A stretch of DNA of 64,000 nucleotides from Microcoleus sp. FACHB-61 (lineage in GTDB: Bacteria; Cyanobacteriota; Cyanobacteriia; Cyanobacteriales; Microcoleaceae), in contig JACJNY010000059.1 in assembly GCA_014695295.1 (NCBI GenBank), forward strand, positions 1 to 64,000, written 5' to 3'. The notes beneath the pieces were generated by a model, which did no database searches, was not told the origin of the DNA, and worked only from the letters and a program-made list of their open reading frames with translations. Shown one piece after another: positions 26,991-35,178 of the stretch. The position numbers and the translations under genes are program-made. Position 1 is the first letter of the stretch. Every line of letters begins with the position of its first letter.

Positions 26991-27024
26991 TCCTTCGCGT
27001 CCTTTGCGTCTTCGCGGTTCGTTT
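26991..27024. repeat. CTTCGCGTCCTTTGCGTCTT dispersed repeat
   Basis: The sequence CTTCGCGTCCTTTGCGTCTT followed by CGCGGTTCGTTT recurs almost unchanged at 46909-46940, in both cases just after the stop of a plus-strand gene. Confidence 0.85.
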
Positions 27025-27424
27025 AATTTCTTAATTTTTCAGGCGATAAAGCGATCGCCACCAAGTCTTCGATTTTCTTAATATTGGGATCGCCGGCCAA
27101 ATAACCAATCCCTCGGTGCAAGTGCAGGCGAAATTGTTTGGCTAGAGTTTCTTTTTCTGTGCCTAAATTGTCTTGGTGACACCGCTGTTTGAGGGCTATT
27201 ATCAAGATATCGGCCATGTCGCCACCGAAGACATCCCAGCTTAATTCGACGTTGCTGTCGCTGGGAATTGGTACTGGGGATGGGATGCTGGGTTCGGCGA
27301 GCGATCGGCAAAATCCCCACCGACACAGGATGTTCCACTGGTCAATTTTGGTCGATCTTTTCAGTTTTGATAGTTGGTCTTTGCCTGTTTGGGAGAGGCG
27401 GATGCGATCGACTGGTGGTTCCAT
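27023..27424 (-). CDS. dndE: DNA sulfur modification protein DndE
   Basis: A 133-residue member of the DndE family, the small tetrameric subunit of the phosphorothioation complex that binds nicked DNA. Typical segments are DRIRLSQTGKDQLSKLKR, WNILCRWGFCRSLAEPS, LAKQFRLHLHRGIGYLAG. Length is usual. It is the last gene of the modification set, 265 bp downstream of dndD, and appears to have its own promoter in that gap. Confidence 0.95.
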   Translation of the reverse strand: MEPPVDRIRLSQTGKDQLSKLKRSTKIDQWNILCRWGFCRSLAEPSIPSPVPIPSDSNVELSWDVFGGDMADILIIALKQRCHQDNLGTEKETLAKQFRLHLHRGIGYLAGDPNIKKIEDLVAIALSPEKLRN

Positions 27425-27576
27425 GAGTTTAAGATTGTTTGGTATATTGTAAAAAGTGTTAATATTGGGGAAGCAAAGCCTCTAGATAACGAGAAATAAT
27501 TAACATTTTTTTACACGGCGCGACTTGATAAAAAGGCGTTTTTTTGGTATTGTGATTGTAGTAGGATTTATCCTTA

Positions 27577-27623
27577 ATAATGGGATGGTTGCGAAAATTT
27601 TATTTTTGCCACCATCCCATTAT
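27577..27623 (-). other. 13-bp perfect stem-loop in the dndE leader
   Basis: Arms 27577-27589 and 27611-27623 (ATAATGGGATGGT and its complement) flank an AT-rich loop. On the minus strand it would sit at the very 5' end of a transcript from the candidate promoter at 27631-27659. Confidence 0.7.
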
Positions 27624-27630
27624 CCTATAT

Positions 27631-27659
27631 ATACTACCGCAACCCCAGGGCAAAGTCAA
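27631..27659 (-). promoter_or_regulatory. Candidate sigma-70-type promoter for dndE
   Basis: On the minus strand TTGACT (27654-27659) and TAGTAT (27631-27636) are separated by exactly 17 bp. The expected start site is about 200 nt upstream of dndE. The promoter is embedded in the stem-loop at 27637-27669. Confidence 0.5.
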
Positions 27660-27678
27660 GGGGTTGCGGCTGTTTTTT
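27637..27678 (+). terminator. Terminator-like hairpin with U-run on the plus strand
   Basis: CCGCAACCCC and GGGGTTGCGG form a perfect 10-bp stem around a 13-nt loop, followed on the plus strand by CTGTTTTTT. No plus-strand gene precedes it closely (thiD ends about 680 bp earlier), so it may stop antisense transcription into dndD, or form a barrier after dndD. Confidence 0.55.
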
Positions 27679-27689
27679 GGGGCGAATTT

Positions 27690-29687
27690 TTATTCCCAGA
27701 AGTAACCTTTTTCGACGGTGGTTTGGTGTTTGGCGGAGTCGTATTTGAGGAGGTAGCTGTGGGCGATCGCCTCTAATTCTTGGAGTTTTTCGTATTCTAC
27801 TTTTCTAATTTCCGTGTCGGTAGAAAGCAGGATGACTTGGTGGCTGGCCGAGGGGAAATAGCGTTCGACTAGGTTGTTTCTGTGGGAGGAGTCGAGGCGG
27901 CCCAAGGGAGTGTCGATCGCCACTGGCAATTGTCTCCCGGATACTCTAGCTAATCCCCACAAAAAGGCGATCGCCAGCAATTGTTTTTCCCCGGCTGAAA
28001 GTCGGTGTTTGGGTACCGGTTTGCCTTCTGGATCGTAAATGGAGAGGCTAAATGTTTGAGTGTCGATCGCAACTCTGTGCACGAGGTCGGTTTTGTGCAA
28101 CAGGTAGCGGAAACAGTCGGTAATTTCTATTTCGAGTTTGTTGAGTTTTTTGAGAGTTAGTTTTTCTTTAAAGAGTTTCAGGGTGGCTTGGGCTTTGGCG
28201 ATAGAAGCGATGACGTGTTGGCTGTTTCTGATGGTGATGTATTCGCTGCTGTAGTTTTCTAGTTCTTTTTGGTTTTTGGCTAATTCTCTCTCTAATTCAT
28301 CGACGCGGCGGTTGGCTGATTCCAAGGCTGCGGCTGCGATAGCGACTGCTTTTTGGGCTTTCCTGACCTCTTCTTCTAGTTTTTCGTAGGCTTCGGGGGA
28401 AGCGGCGGCTGCGAGTTGTCTGTCTGTAAAGTCGATTTCTGCTTCGATGCTTTTGATTTTTTCTATTTGGTCGCGGGCTAGAATTTGCTGGGCTTTGATT
28501 TGGTAGCTAAGGATGTTTTCTAGTTGCTGGATGCTGTTGTTGTCGGCGTTCATCCAGGGCGGGGCGTCTGTTCCGGCTTGCTGTTCGAGTTCTTGGTTTT
28601 CTTGGCGGATGAAGTCTTGAATTTTATCTAGCTGTTGGGGATTTAAGGAGATTTCCGCGATATAGTTGAGAAGGCGATCGCTTCTTTGTTTGATAACATT
28701 TTGGGCAATCTTTGCTTGCTGCTGGCTGGCTTCTGTTTCTGCTTGAATTTTGGCTTCACTTAGCAAAGGCGAAATTAAGGCTAGTGGTAGCGTATTTGAT
28801 GCCAATTCCATCATGGCTTGACGGCTTTTGTCGGCCTTATTTCTGTAGTCGTTTAGCTTGCTGTCTAGCTGACTGCGATCGGCGGCAATTTTCCCGCCTT
28901 CATAAATAAACTTTTCTGATGCTTGTTGCTGATTTTTTTGAGCTTTTTCTAACTCGTTTTTAAAGCTGGCTTGTTCTTGCTTAGCTATGTCTATTTCATC
29001 AGTAATTTTCTTAAAAGTTTCTTCAATTTTCTCTAAAGCAGCCAAGTCTTTTTTGCCAGCAATTTCTTTCCGCTTGCGGCCGGCTAATATTTCTAAATCG
29101 ACGGCGAGGCGTTCTGCTAATTCTAAACCTAAAAGAGATTTAATCGCCCCGACGACAAACTCTGGCGGTGTTTCGAGTTCTGCGAGTTCTTTTACTTGTT
29201 CGCCGTCAAACAAAAATAGGTTGGATATTCCGACGGGCAAAAGGGTTTCGATGTATTCGTCCCAGGTGTTAGTAATTGCTTTGTCCGACCACCAATCGCT
29301 GACAATCTCGCTGTATATGAGAATGCTTAAGGTGTCTTTGATGTCTAACTTTTTCCAGTATCTAACTATTTTGAATTGAGCTAATTTGTCATCTTGGACT
29401 TGTTCAAATATTAGTTCGACGCGGGTATCTTCTAATGGGGGAGTGTGGCGGTTGACGCATTGATTGAGAAAGTCGCTGTAGCTTAAATTGCCTCTGGTGG
29501 AACATTGGGCGCGGCTGCCGTAGAGGGCGAGGCGAATGGCGTCCATGAGGGTGGTTTTGCCGCCGCCATTCATGCCGCCAAATAAAATGACTGGGCAGGG
29601 ATTTCCGTCTTTTTCGGGGCGGAGATTGATGGTTTGGGTGCCTGCATAAGGGCCGAAGTTTTTGAGGACGAGTTCGAGGAATTGCAT
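27690..29687 (-). CDS. dndD: DNA sulfur modification protein DndD (SMC-like ATPase)
   Basis: A 665-residue SMC/Rad50-like ATPase of the Dnd phosphorothioation complex, thought to open or nick DNA for sulfur insertion. It has Walker A GGMNGGGKTTLMDA (about residues 37-50), LFLFDGEQVKELAE, a long coiled coil (about 210-520), the ABC signature LSAGEKQLLAIAF and Walker B QLPVAIDTPLGRLDSSHR. All ATPase motifs are intact and length is typical. It lies between a GxxExxY gene and dndE. Confidence 0.96.
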   Translation of the reverse strand: MQFLELVLKNFGPYAGTQTINLRPEKDGNPCPVILFGGMNGGGKTTLMDAIRLALYGSRAQCSTRGNLSYSDFLNQCVNRHTPPLEDTRVELIFEQVQDDKLAQFKIVRYWKKLDIKDTLSILIYSEIVSDWWSDKAITNTWDEYIETLLPVGISNLFLFDGEQVKELAELETPPEFVVGAIKSLLGLELAERLAVDLEILAGRKRKEIAGKKDLAALEKIEETFKKITDEIDIAKQEQASFKNELEKAQKNQQQASEKFIYEGGKIAADRSQLDSKLNDYRNKADKSRQAMMELASNTLPLALISPLLSEAKIQAETEASQQQAKIAQNVIKQRSDRLLNYIAEISLNPQQLDKIQDFIRQENQELEQQAGTDAPPWMNADNNSIQQLENILSYQIKAQQILARDQIEKIKSIEAEIDFTDRQLAAAASPEAYEKLEEEVRKAQKAVAIAAAALESANRRVDELERELAKNQKELENYSSEYITIRNSQHVIASIAKAQATLKLFKEKLTLKKLNKLEIEITDCFRYLLHKTDLVHRVAIDTQTFSLSIYDPEGKPVPKHRLSAGEKQLLAIAFLWGLARVSGRQLPVAIDTPLGRLDSSHRNNLVERYFPSASHQVILLSTDTEIRKVEYEKLQELEAIAHSYLLKYDSAKHQTTVEKGYFWE

Positions 29688-29705
29688 TGTAGATGTAGAT
29701 GTTGT

Positions 29706-29925
29706 TGGTTGGTGGGGGGGGCGGTTAGCAACGGATTTTGTAGCGGATTTAACGGATGGGTGGTTGGTGGGGGGCGGTTAGCAGCGGATTTAACGGATGG
29801 GTGGTTGGTGGATGGCGGTTAGCAGCGGATTTAACGGATGGGTGGTTGGTGGGGGGCGATTAGCAGCGGATTTAACGGATGGGTGGTTGGTGGGGGGCGA
29901 TTAGCAGCGGATTTGGTAATCAGCC
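29706..29925. repeat. 41-bp tandem repeat array upstream of dndD
   Basis: Units starting GGATTTAACGGATGGGTGGT occur at 29745, 29786, 29827 and 29868 with an exact 41-bp period, with partial copies at both ends. They are followed near 29935 by ATCCGTTACATCCGTTACAA, a motif also found near 11300-11375. The array fills most of the 292-bp gap before dndD. Confidence 0.95.
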
Positions 29926-29979
29926 ACTAATCATCCGTTACATCCGTTACAAAATCCTTTGCTAACCGTCCCCCCCTTG

Positions 29980-30543
29980 CTACCAATCAATCACATCGGT
30001 TGAATCTTCCTCTTGGTTCCGGGGCTGAATGCTGGAAGGTAAGGGGAGTTCCGCATCGGTTTCTTCATAGGTTCCTGAACTTCCTCTTGTCCAACCCCTG
30101 CCACTTGTTTTGGGCGTCCACAAGTATGGTTGAATGTGTTTCTGCCAACCTTGTACAGATTTTGGTGGGAGGATGCGGTGATATTCTAATTTGCTGCGTC
30201 CAAAGTTTATAAATAAACCTACTTGGGCTCCTGTAGCTGCTACGTAAGCTATTATTTGAGCTTTATCTTTATCGGTCATTGGATAATTTACGGCTTTATC
30301 CTCTACTACAATACCTTCATTCACCCAATGGTCTAGATAGAGGATTCCCATCCAAACTTCACGGTCGTAAATTTGTCTGGGATACTCCATTTCTGTTGTT
30401 AAACCGGATTCTATCATTTCTGCATCAAAGGCTCTTTGGTAATGTTTTTCTCTTAAACCTTTTTGCGTCCTGCGGTGTACTCTCATTGCACAGCCGATGA
30501 TGCTGTATGTAAGTTCCTGATGGGGAATATTAGGATTAATCAT
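29980..30543 (-). CDS. GxxExxY-family PD-(D/E)XK protein
   Basis: A 187-residue protein of the GxxExxY family, named for the motif seen here as GLREKHY. Other family segments are HQELTYSIIGCAMRVHR, VVEDKAVNYPMTDKDKAQII, and VGLFINFGRSKLEYHRI. The family has a predicted nuclease fold, and its function is unknown. The extra C-terminal 45 residues (Ser/Arg/Glu-rich) are unusual. It lies between dndC and dndD on the same strand, so it would be co-expressed with the modification enzymes. Confidence 0.88.
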   Translation of the reverse strand: MINPNIPHQELTYSIIGCAMRVHRRTQKGLREKHYQRAFDAEMIESGLTTEMEYPRQIYDREVWMGILYLDHWVNEGIVVEDKAVNYPMTDKDKAQIIAYVAATGAQVGLFINFGRSKLEYHRILPPKSVQGWQKHIQPYLWTPKTSGRGWTRGSSGTYEETDAELPLPSSIQPRNQEEDSTDVIDW

Positions 30544-30673
30544 GGTCGTAAAAATTTTGTAATTTCAACGATGAGGGTTGGGTAATAATGAGGTTAGTTG
30601 ACAGCCTATTGTATCCGATCGCTCGGCGGGGTGGCTGTCAACAAGTTTGGGTTTAACCGCAGGCTAGCGCGTG

Positions 30674-32392
30674 CTAATCGCTAGGTTTTTCCTCTCCTGA
30701 ATTTGGCGGTGAAAATTTAATATCCGCCCAAGATAGCTGTCTGCTTTGATTGCTGTTGCTTTCGAGTTCTTCTTTAAGTTTGGCAATATCAACGGTATCG
30801 TTTTTGGCGGAACTGTTGGTTTGGGCGATCGCATCTTTGAATTGCTGAATTTTTTCCGTCGGATTTGCTTTAATATCTTCCACCGCTTTTTTTAAATTGC
30901 GTTGATAGTGGGCGTTGCCAATCGCTTCTTCCTTCGATCGCGAACTGGTTTCAAAGCATTTGTCCAAATCGCCGTAAATGCCTGTACGCCGGGGCTTGGT
31001 GTAGTATTGGCGTTCTGTATCAAGGAGTTTTGCCATCAATTCGAGGTGCATTTTGTCCTCGCTGCAAATCTCTTCGATCGCAGTCCATTCATCGCTACCG
31101 AGGAGTTTTCTTTCAGCGGCGGGACGGGAATCTTCAAAAGGTTCGCCCGTAACTTCTTCGTAAATCCGGGGCAAAGAGTCGTCAAATTCATGCTTTTCTT
31201 CCAACCAAATTCGGCGGATTTCGCTAAGTTCTTCTGGGGTAATTAAGGTGATATCGCGCATTTCTAGGGGGGCGGTTTTGCGGATGTGGGTTTGTGCTTC
31301 CAAGACTCGTCTCAGCCAGTGTTCTCGCCAGATTTTGGTGTAGGGCCCTGGGATGGGTTCGACGGAGGTTGTGTCGTCGCCCATGTTGCGTTCAAACAGT
31401 TCTACTCTACCGTAGATGCGGCGGAAGTCTCTTTTATCGCGATCGTTTTTAATGTCTAACTCGTTGCGAATATCGAGAAGAGGCTGCATCCATTCTTTTT
31501 CTTCATCGTTTTGAATCATTGCCTCCATAGATTTATCTTGGCTTACCATTGTGCAAACCCAGCAGCCAAAGCGAGAACTACCGCAGCTAGGGGTAGAAGT
31601 ATCGACAACTAAAGGACATTCATTGTCGGCTGTTGCACCTCGATACATGGTAAATAAATCTTTGTTGCTATTTTCCCAAGGATTAGCCCACTGATTTAGA
31701 TAAATCCAGACTTCATCAGTTCGCCAATCTTCTATCGGACTATAAATTAGGGAATTAGGCAGACTAGGACTCTGATAAAGCAGAGATTTAATGGAACTAG
31801 AATTATTATTTAGACGGTCACTCATGCGACCTATTTCATGTTTCTCCATTGAAACCGCGCGTTTAGTGCTTTCAGCTTTGCGAGTCCCCAATATAAGAAT
31901 TACTTCTCCATTGATTCTCACCATATCACGAACAAACCGATTAGAAGGAAGGATTTTCAGGCGTTCAGTACACCAGCGAAATCCATGTCTCGGTGCTGGG
32001 TAGCCTTTTCCCATCAAGTTTACCCAGAAAGTATCTTTGACATCTGGATAAAGCATATAAGGTTCTATTGGTAGCTGTTGCTCTATAGCAGCAGACTTCA
32101 TCTGTTTTAATGACTGACGTACCCAAGTAGAAACTATCGGGTTTTCTACAAGTGTATCTGTTGTGATTACATAGATTTTTTTTGTTCTTTTTTCAGGTGG
32201 CAATTCTGCTATCGCATACCAGATAAGCTGCACTACCGTAGTGCTGTCTTTTCCGCCGGAATATCCTAAAACCCAAGGTATATCATCTAAACAATATAAC
32301 TCTTTAATTTCTTTACTTAGTTTTTCGATTTCTGCCACTAACTCACTAACACTACGGGGTGGAAAGAGTGGTATTTTCATTGTTTCTGTCAT
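30674..32392 (-). CDS. dndC: DNA phosphorothioation sulfurtransferase DndC
   Basis: A 572-residue PP-loop enzyme that activates DNA with ATP for sulfur insertion. It has the PP-loop GYSGGKDSTTVVQL and a Cys-rich iron-sulfur site (SCGSSRFGCWVCTM). The start at 32392 (MTETMKIPLFPP) has GAGGT eight bases upstream; the frame extends to 32431, overlapping the HNH gene. The C-terminal 100 residues (about 470-572) are charged and lineage-specific. No cysteine desulfurase (dndA) lies nearby, so IscS/SufS must feed it sulfur. Confidence 0.95.
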   Translation of the reverse strand: MTETMKIPLFPPRSVSELVAEIEKLSKEIKELYCLDDIPWVLGYSGGKDSTTVVQLIWYAIAELPPEKRTKKIYVITTDTLVENPIVSTWVRQSLKQMKSAAIEQQLPIEPYMLYPDVKDTFWVNLMGKGYPAPRHGFRWCTERLKILPSNRFVRDMVRINGEVILILGTRKAESTKRAVSMEKHEIGRMSDRLNNNSSSIKSLLYQSPSLPNSLIYSPIEDWRTDEVWIYLNQWANPWENSNKDLFTMYRGATADNECPLVVDTSTPSCGSSRFGCWVCTMVSQDKSMEAMIQNDEEKEWMQPLLDIRNELDIKNDRDKRDFRRIYGRVELFERNMGDDTTSVEPIPGPYTKIWREHWLRRVLEAQTHIRKTAPLEMRDITLITPEELSEIRRIWLEEKHEFDDSLPRIYEEVTGEPFEDSRPAAERKLLGSDEWTAIEEICSEDKMHLELMAKLLDTERQYYTKPRRTGIYGDLDKCFETSSRSKEEAIGNAHYQRNLKKAVEDIKANPTEKIQQFKDAIAQTNSSAKNDTVDIAKLKEELESNSNQSRQLSWADIKFSPPNSGEEKPSD

Positions 32393-32414
32393 GTCTTTAA
32401 CCTCAGTTACGTAA

Positions 32415-33383
32415 TTAAGCTTTAAATACATTCAGCCGATGCCATTCTAGCGATTCAAGTCTTGGTCGATATTGTTTAGCAGTTGGCAAGAGAATAGTTT
32501 CACTATGAAAATCTTTCATACATCTGGCATTGGGAGATTCCTCTTTTAAGTCATTAGCGACGATAATCCTGTAATTATCATCTATAGCAAACCAACCCTG
32601 GTCAAAAGCCCAATGATGATTTTTACACAATGATATCCCATTATCAACTTGGTCATCATTAAACTGTGAAAACGGCTTAATATGCGAGCCATCTACAATC
32701 TTTTGAGTGAGGCTTCTCATTACTTTTAATCGACATAATGCACATCTGTAATCATAAGCCTTTACTACTGCTTTTCTAAAAATAGCATTTCTGACAGGAG
32801 ATTTTCTTAAATAAAACGTAGGTTCTATATCAAAATTAGGTCTATTGGCTGATATTTCTACTTCTTTTTCAGCGAGTTTGATCAAATCTTGATTAACTTG
32901 CAAAATATCTCCCACATCGTCCCTATTTGATGAAAACCATGCTGCTACCAGTGTATCTATTAATTCGGCTCTAGAATTCGGTTCTTGCAGTATGTTAAAT
33001 AATTCACCATCTAGACTTGCGTATTCTACAGCTTTTCTTAACGTCTTAGTTGATTTAGGTTTTGCTCCATTAAATCCCGACTTAAGTGTGTTATGCCAGA
33101 ATCCCCGGCTTTCCAAATGCCAGAAGGGATAGTGCAAACCACACTCTTGAGAGTCAGGACCTAAGACATCCCAATACTTCTCAAATGTTTTCTCCAAATC
33201 ATCTGAAACATTAATTTGATTCTCCCTAATTACTCCTTGAGCAATTAGGTCGATGATTGATAATAGTAATATTGGCTGATGCTTAGATCTACCACGTTTC
33301 TTGGTCTTATTTACCTTAAGAGCGGCAAAACGTTGTCGATAGTATGCTAAATTCTTATTTTCGGACTCTTCTCCTGTAGTCAT
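32415..33383 (-). CDS. HNH endonuclease with N-terminal SBD-like domain, in the dnd operon
   Basis: A 322-residue nuclease. The C-terminal HNH/zinc site reads YRCALCRLKV, DGSHIKPF, and DNGISLCKNHHWAFDQGWF. The N-terminal half contains KHQPILLLSIIDLIAQGVI and HYPFWHLESRGFW, resembling the sulfur-binding domain of phosphorothioate-dependent McrA-type restriction enzymes. That resemblance is by eye. A strong GGAGGAGG precedes the ATG. It lies between dndB and dndC, where a nuclease that cuts phosphorothioated DNA would be self-toxic, so its specificity or control must differ from the type IV enzymes. Confidence 0.85.
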   Translation of the reverse strand: MTTGEESENKNLAYYRQRFAALKVNKTKKRGRSKHQPILLLSIIDLIAQGVIRENQINVSDDLEKTFEKYWDVLGPDSQECGLHYPFWHLESRGFWHNTLKSGFNGAKPKSTKTLRKAVEYASLDGELFNILQEPNSRAELIDTLVAAWFSSNRDDVGDILQVNQDLIKLAEKEVEISANRPNFDIEPTFYLRKSPVRNAIFRKAVVKAYDYRCALCRLKVMRSLTQKIVDGSHIKPFSQFNDDQVDNGISLCKNHHWAFDQGWFAIDDNYRIIVANDLKEESPNARCMKDFHSETILLPTAKQYRPRLESLEWHRLNVFKA

Positions 33384-33548
33384 TTCCTCCTCCCGCTATG
33401 ATTAAATAGAATCCAATCTAAAATTTTACACTCTTTTCAACAAAAAGTTAAGCACCGCAAGGCACAACCATAACGCAGAAACTAGACAATTTAAGCAGTG
33501 TCAGCAGACTAAAAAGTAATTTTATAGCCTAAACAGGTGATAATTATA

Positions 33549-34661
33549 TCACTGTCTGCGTGCATCTGCGGTTTCCAAACCCAACCGATTTTTCAAATAA
33601 TCAGTCATCCAACTAACACTCGCCCTCGACTTAGAAATCCCCCCTTTCAACAAAATCCCACCCTCCCAATCAGGATTAGAAATCGACCAATCAACCTGCT
33701 GCAAAAGGCTCAAATGTTCCTCCCAACTCTCAGGAAAAACCGACAGCAAAGCGGCCCCAACTTCCCCCAAACTCTCAAGCACAACACTGTGACAGTGTAC
33801 GCAATCCCGGCGCATTTCCCCCGCCGCAACTTGCTTGTGCAGAACTAATTGCCAATCTGGAATAAAACTGCTAACCGCATTCCAATAACTAACCGCCAGT
33901 TGTATTTTTTGAGCAAGTTCTTCCTCTTTCTGTTCTTTTTTGGTGCGAGAACCAGAGGGTTTTGCCTGTTCGCTGCCGTGAATATTAGACAGCAAAGCCA
34001 TGATAGCACGATCGATCGCACTCAGCGTAAACAATTTGTGCGATCGCCCGTTCAAACTCCCCTTCTCCATCTCAGTCAAACACCGGAAAACCTCAACCTG
34101 CTTAACAACAGCCTTCACCACAAAAGCGCGATCGTCCCGGTGGTTGTAAAGTAGACTTAGCGACGCCTCCAAAGGAACTTGAAAACCGTTCAAATCAGCA
34201 AACATCTGCTGCGATTTTTCCAACCCAATATCGAGAAACAAAATCAGCGCCACCGTCTCATATCCCAACTGCGGATTTTCCCTCAAAGCCATCTCAAAAG
34301 CCGCCCGGCGATGCTGTCCGTCATTAATAGTAAACTTAGCATCCATCGGCACTCGCAAGCGACCGATTTTCCGTTCTTCGGCCTCATTTCCCACTGCTTC
34401 AAAAGTAATATCCGCATCAATCGAAGCAGCAATAGCCCCACAAGTATAATTTGTAGGATTCTTAACAAAATACTCAGCAATTTCGGGAATCCTAGCTTTG
34501 TTAAGCGCGCGTTTCGCCCGCATAGACGGCGGCAAATCTTCAGATTCAAAGGGAAACAATTTGGGCAAAAAACGCACCGGACACATCGACACGTAATATT
34601 CGCGGCCCGCTTGAATGCCCCGAATTACCGGCAAAATGTATTCAAAGGAAGGAGTAGACAT
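33549..34661 (-). CDS. dndB: DNA sulfur modification protein DndB (DGQHR family)
   Basis: A 370-residue protein from the ATG at 34661 (MSTPSFEYILPVIRGIQAGR). The family motif appears as INDGQHRRAAFEMALRE, followed by LFLDIGLEKSQQMFADLNG. In other bacteria DndB represses the dnd operon and tunes the modification level. It heads the modification gene set and faces a large repeat-rich intergenic region, an obvious place for its operator. Confidence 0.94.
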   Translation of the reverse strand: MSTPSFEYILPVIRGIQAGREYYVSMCPVRFLPKLFPFESEDLPPSMRAKRALNKARIPEIAEYFVKNPTNYTCGAIAASIDADITFEAVGNEAEERKIGRLRVPMDAKFTINDGQHRRAAFEMALRENPQLGYETVALILFLDIGLEKSQQMFADLNGFQVPLEASLSLLYNHRDDRAFVVKAVVKQVEVFRCLTEMEKGSLNGRSHKLFTLSAIDRAIMALLSNIHGSEQAKPSGSRTKKEQKEEELAQKIQLAVSYWNAVSSFIPDWQLVLHKQVAAGEMRRDCVHCHSVVLESLGEVGAALLSVFPESWEEHLSLLQQVDWSISNPDWEGGILLKGGISKSRASVSWMTDYLKNRLGLETADARRQ

Positions 34662-34723
34662 ATTTTTTTGTGAAACCGCAGATAAATCTGAAGCAAGGGC
34701 GCGAGGCAATTAACTCGCTAACC

Positions 34724-34860
34724 CGAAAGTCTGGCGGGGGTTTAAACCCATCGCCGATCCGAAAGTCCGCCGGGGGTTTAAACCCATCGTCGATCCGAAA
34801 GTCCGCCGGGGGTTTAAACCCATCGTCGATCCGAAAGTCCGCCGGGGGTTTAAACCCCCG
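34724..34860. repeat. 36-bp tandem repeat array upstream of dndB
   Basis: Units beginning CGAAAGTC at 34724, 34760, 34796 and 34832 have an exact 36-bp period. Each contains GCCGGGGGTTTAAACCC (first copy with one or two changes). There are no spacers between units, so it is not a CRISPR array. It lies 60-200 bp upstream of dndB. Confidence 0.95.
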
Positions 34861-34972
34861 TCTCATAGCAAAAGTCGGTTAAAACCGACTGAAAATCTTG
34901 AAATTTACCTATATTTAGTCCTCTTAAGAGGACTTTCGCTATGAGACAGGGGTTTTCAACCCCTGGCGGACT
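34837..34972. repeat. 136-bp imperfect inverted-repeat element
   Basis: GTCTCATAGC plus AAAAGTC (34860-34876) pairs with GACTTTCGCTATGAGAC (34931-34947). Further out, CCGCCGGGGGTTTAAACCCC pairs imperfectly with GGGGTTTTCAACCCCTGGCGG (in two pieces). The centre holds smaller hairpins (GTCGGTT/AACCGAC and GTCCTCTTAAGAGGAC). It looks like a MITE-type or repeat-palindrome element in the dndB/DGQHR divergent region. Confidence 0.75.
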
Positions 34973-35178
34973 CAGACGGTGGCGCGTGAGACCCAGACGC
35001 ATCTGCATCAAGCCCGATCGCCCCTCAGCTATTGACAAATAAAACATTAAATGATATGTAAGGTTGAACTTACTTAGTATTTTAAGTATTTCACAAAAAT
35101 TTTTAAAAAACAAGAGTTGACACAGAATTTAACCCATGATATTTTTGAAAAAATAGCCTAATTATCTAAAAACCGCCG

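Noticed and set aside
29706..29925. Possible CRISPR array (41-bp period)
   Set aside because: The whole 41-bp period is repeated; there are no variable spacers.
34724..34860. Possible CRISPR array (36-bp repeats)
   Set aside because: The 36-bp units follow each other directly with no unique spacers, and no cas gene is in the window.
34642..34882. ORFs with repeated KPPADFRIDDGF or NPSSIRKSAGGL units
   Set aside because: They are translations of the 36-bp non-coding tandem array on both strands.
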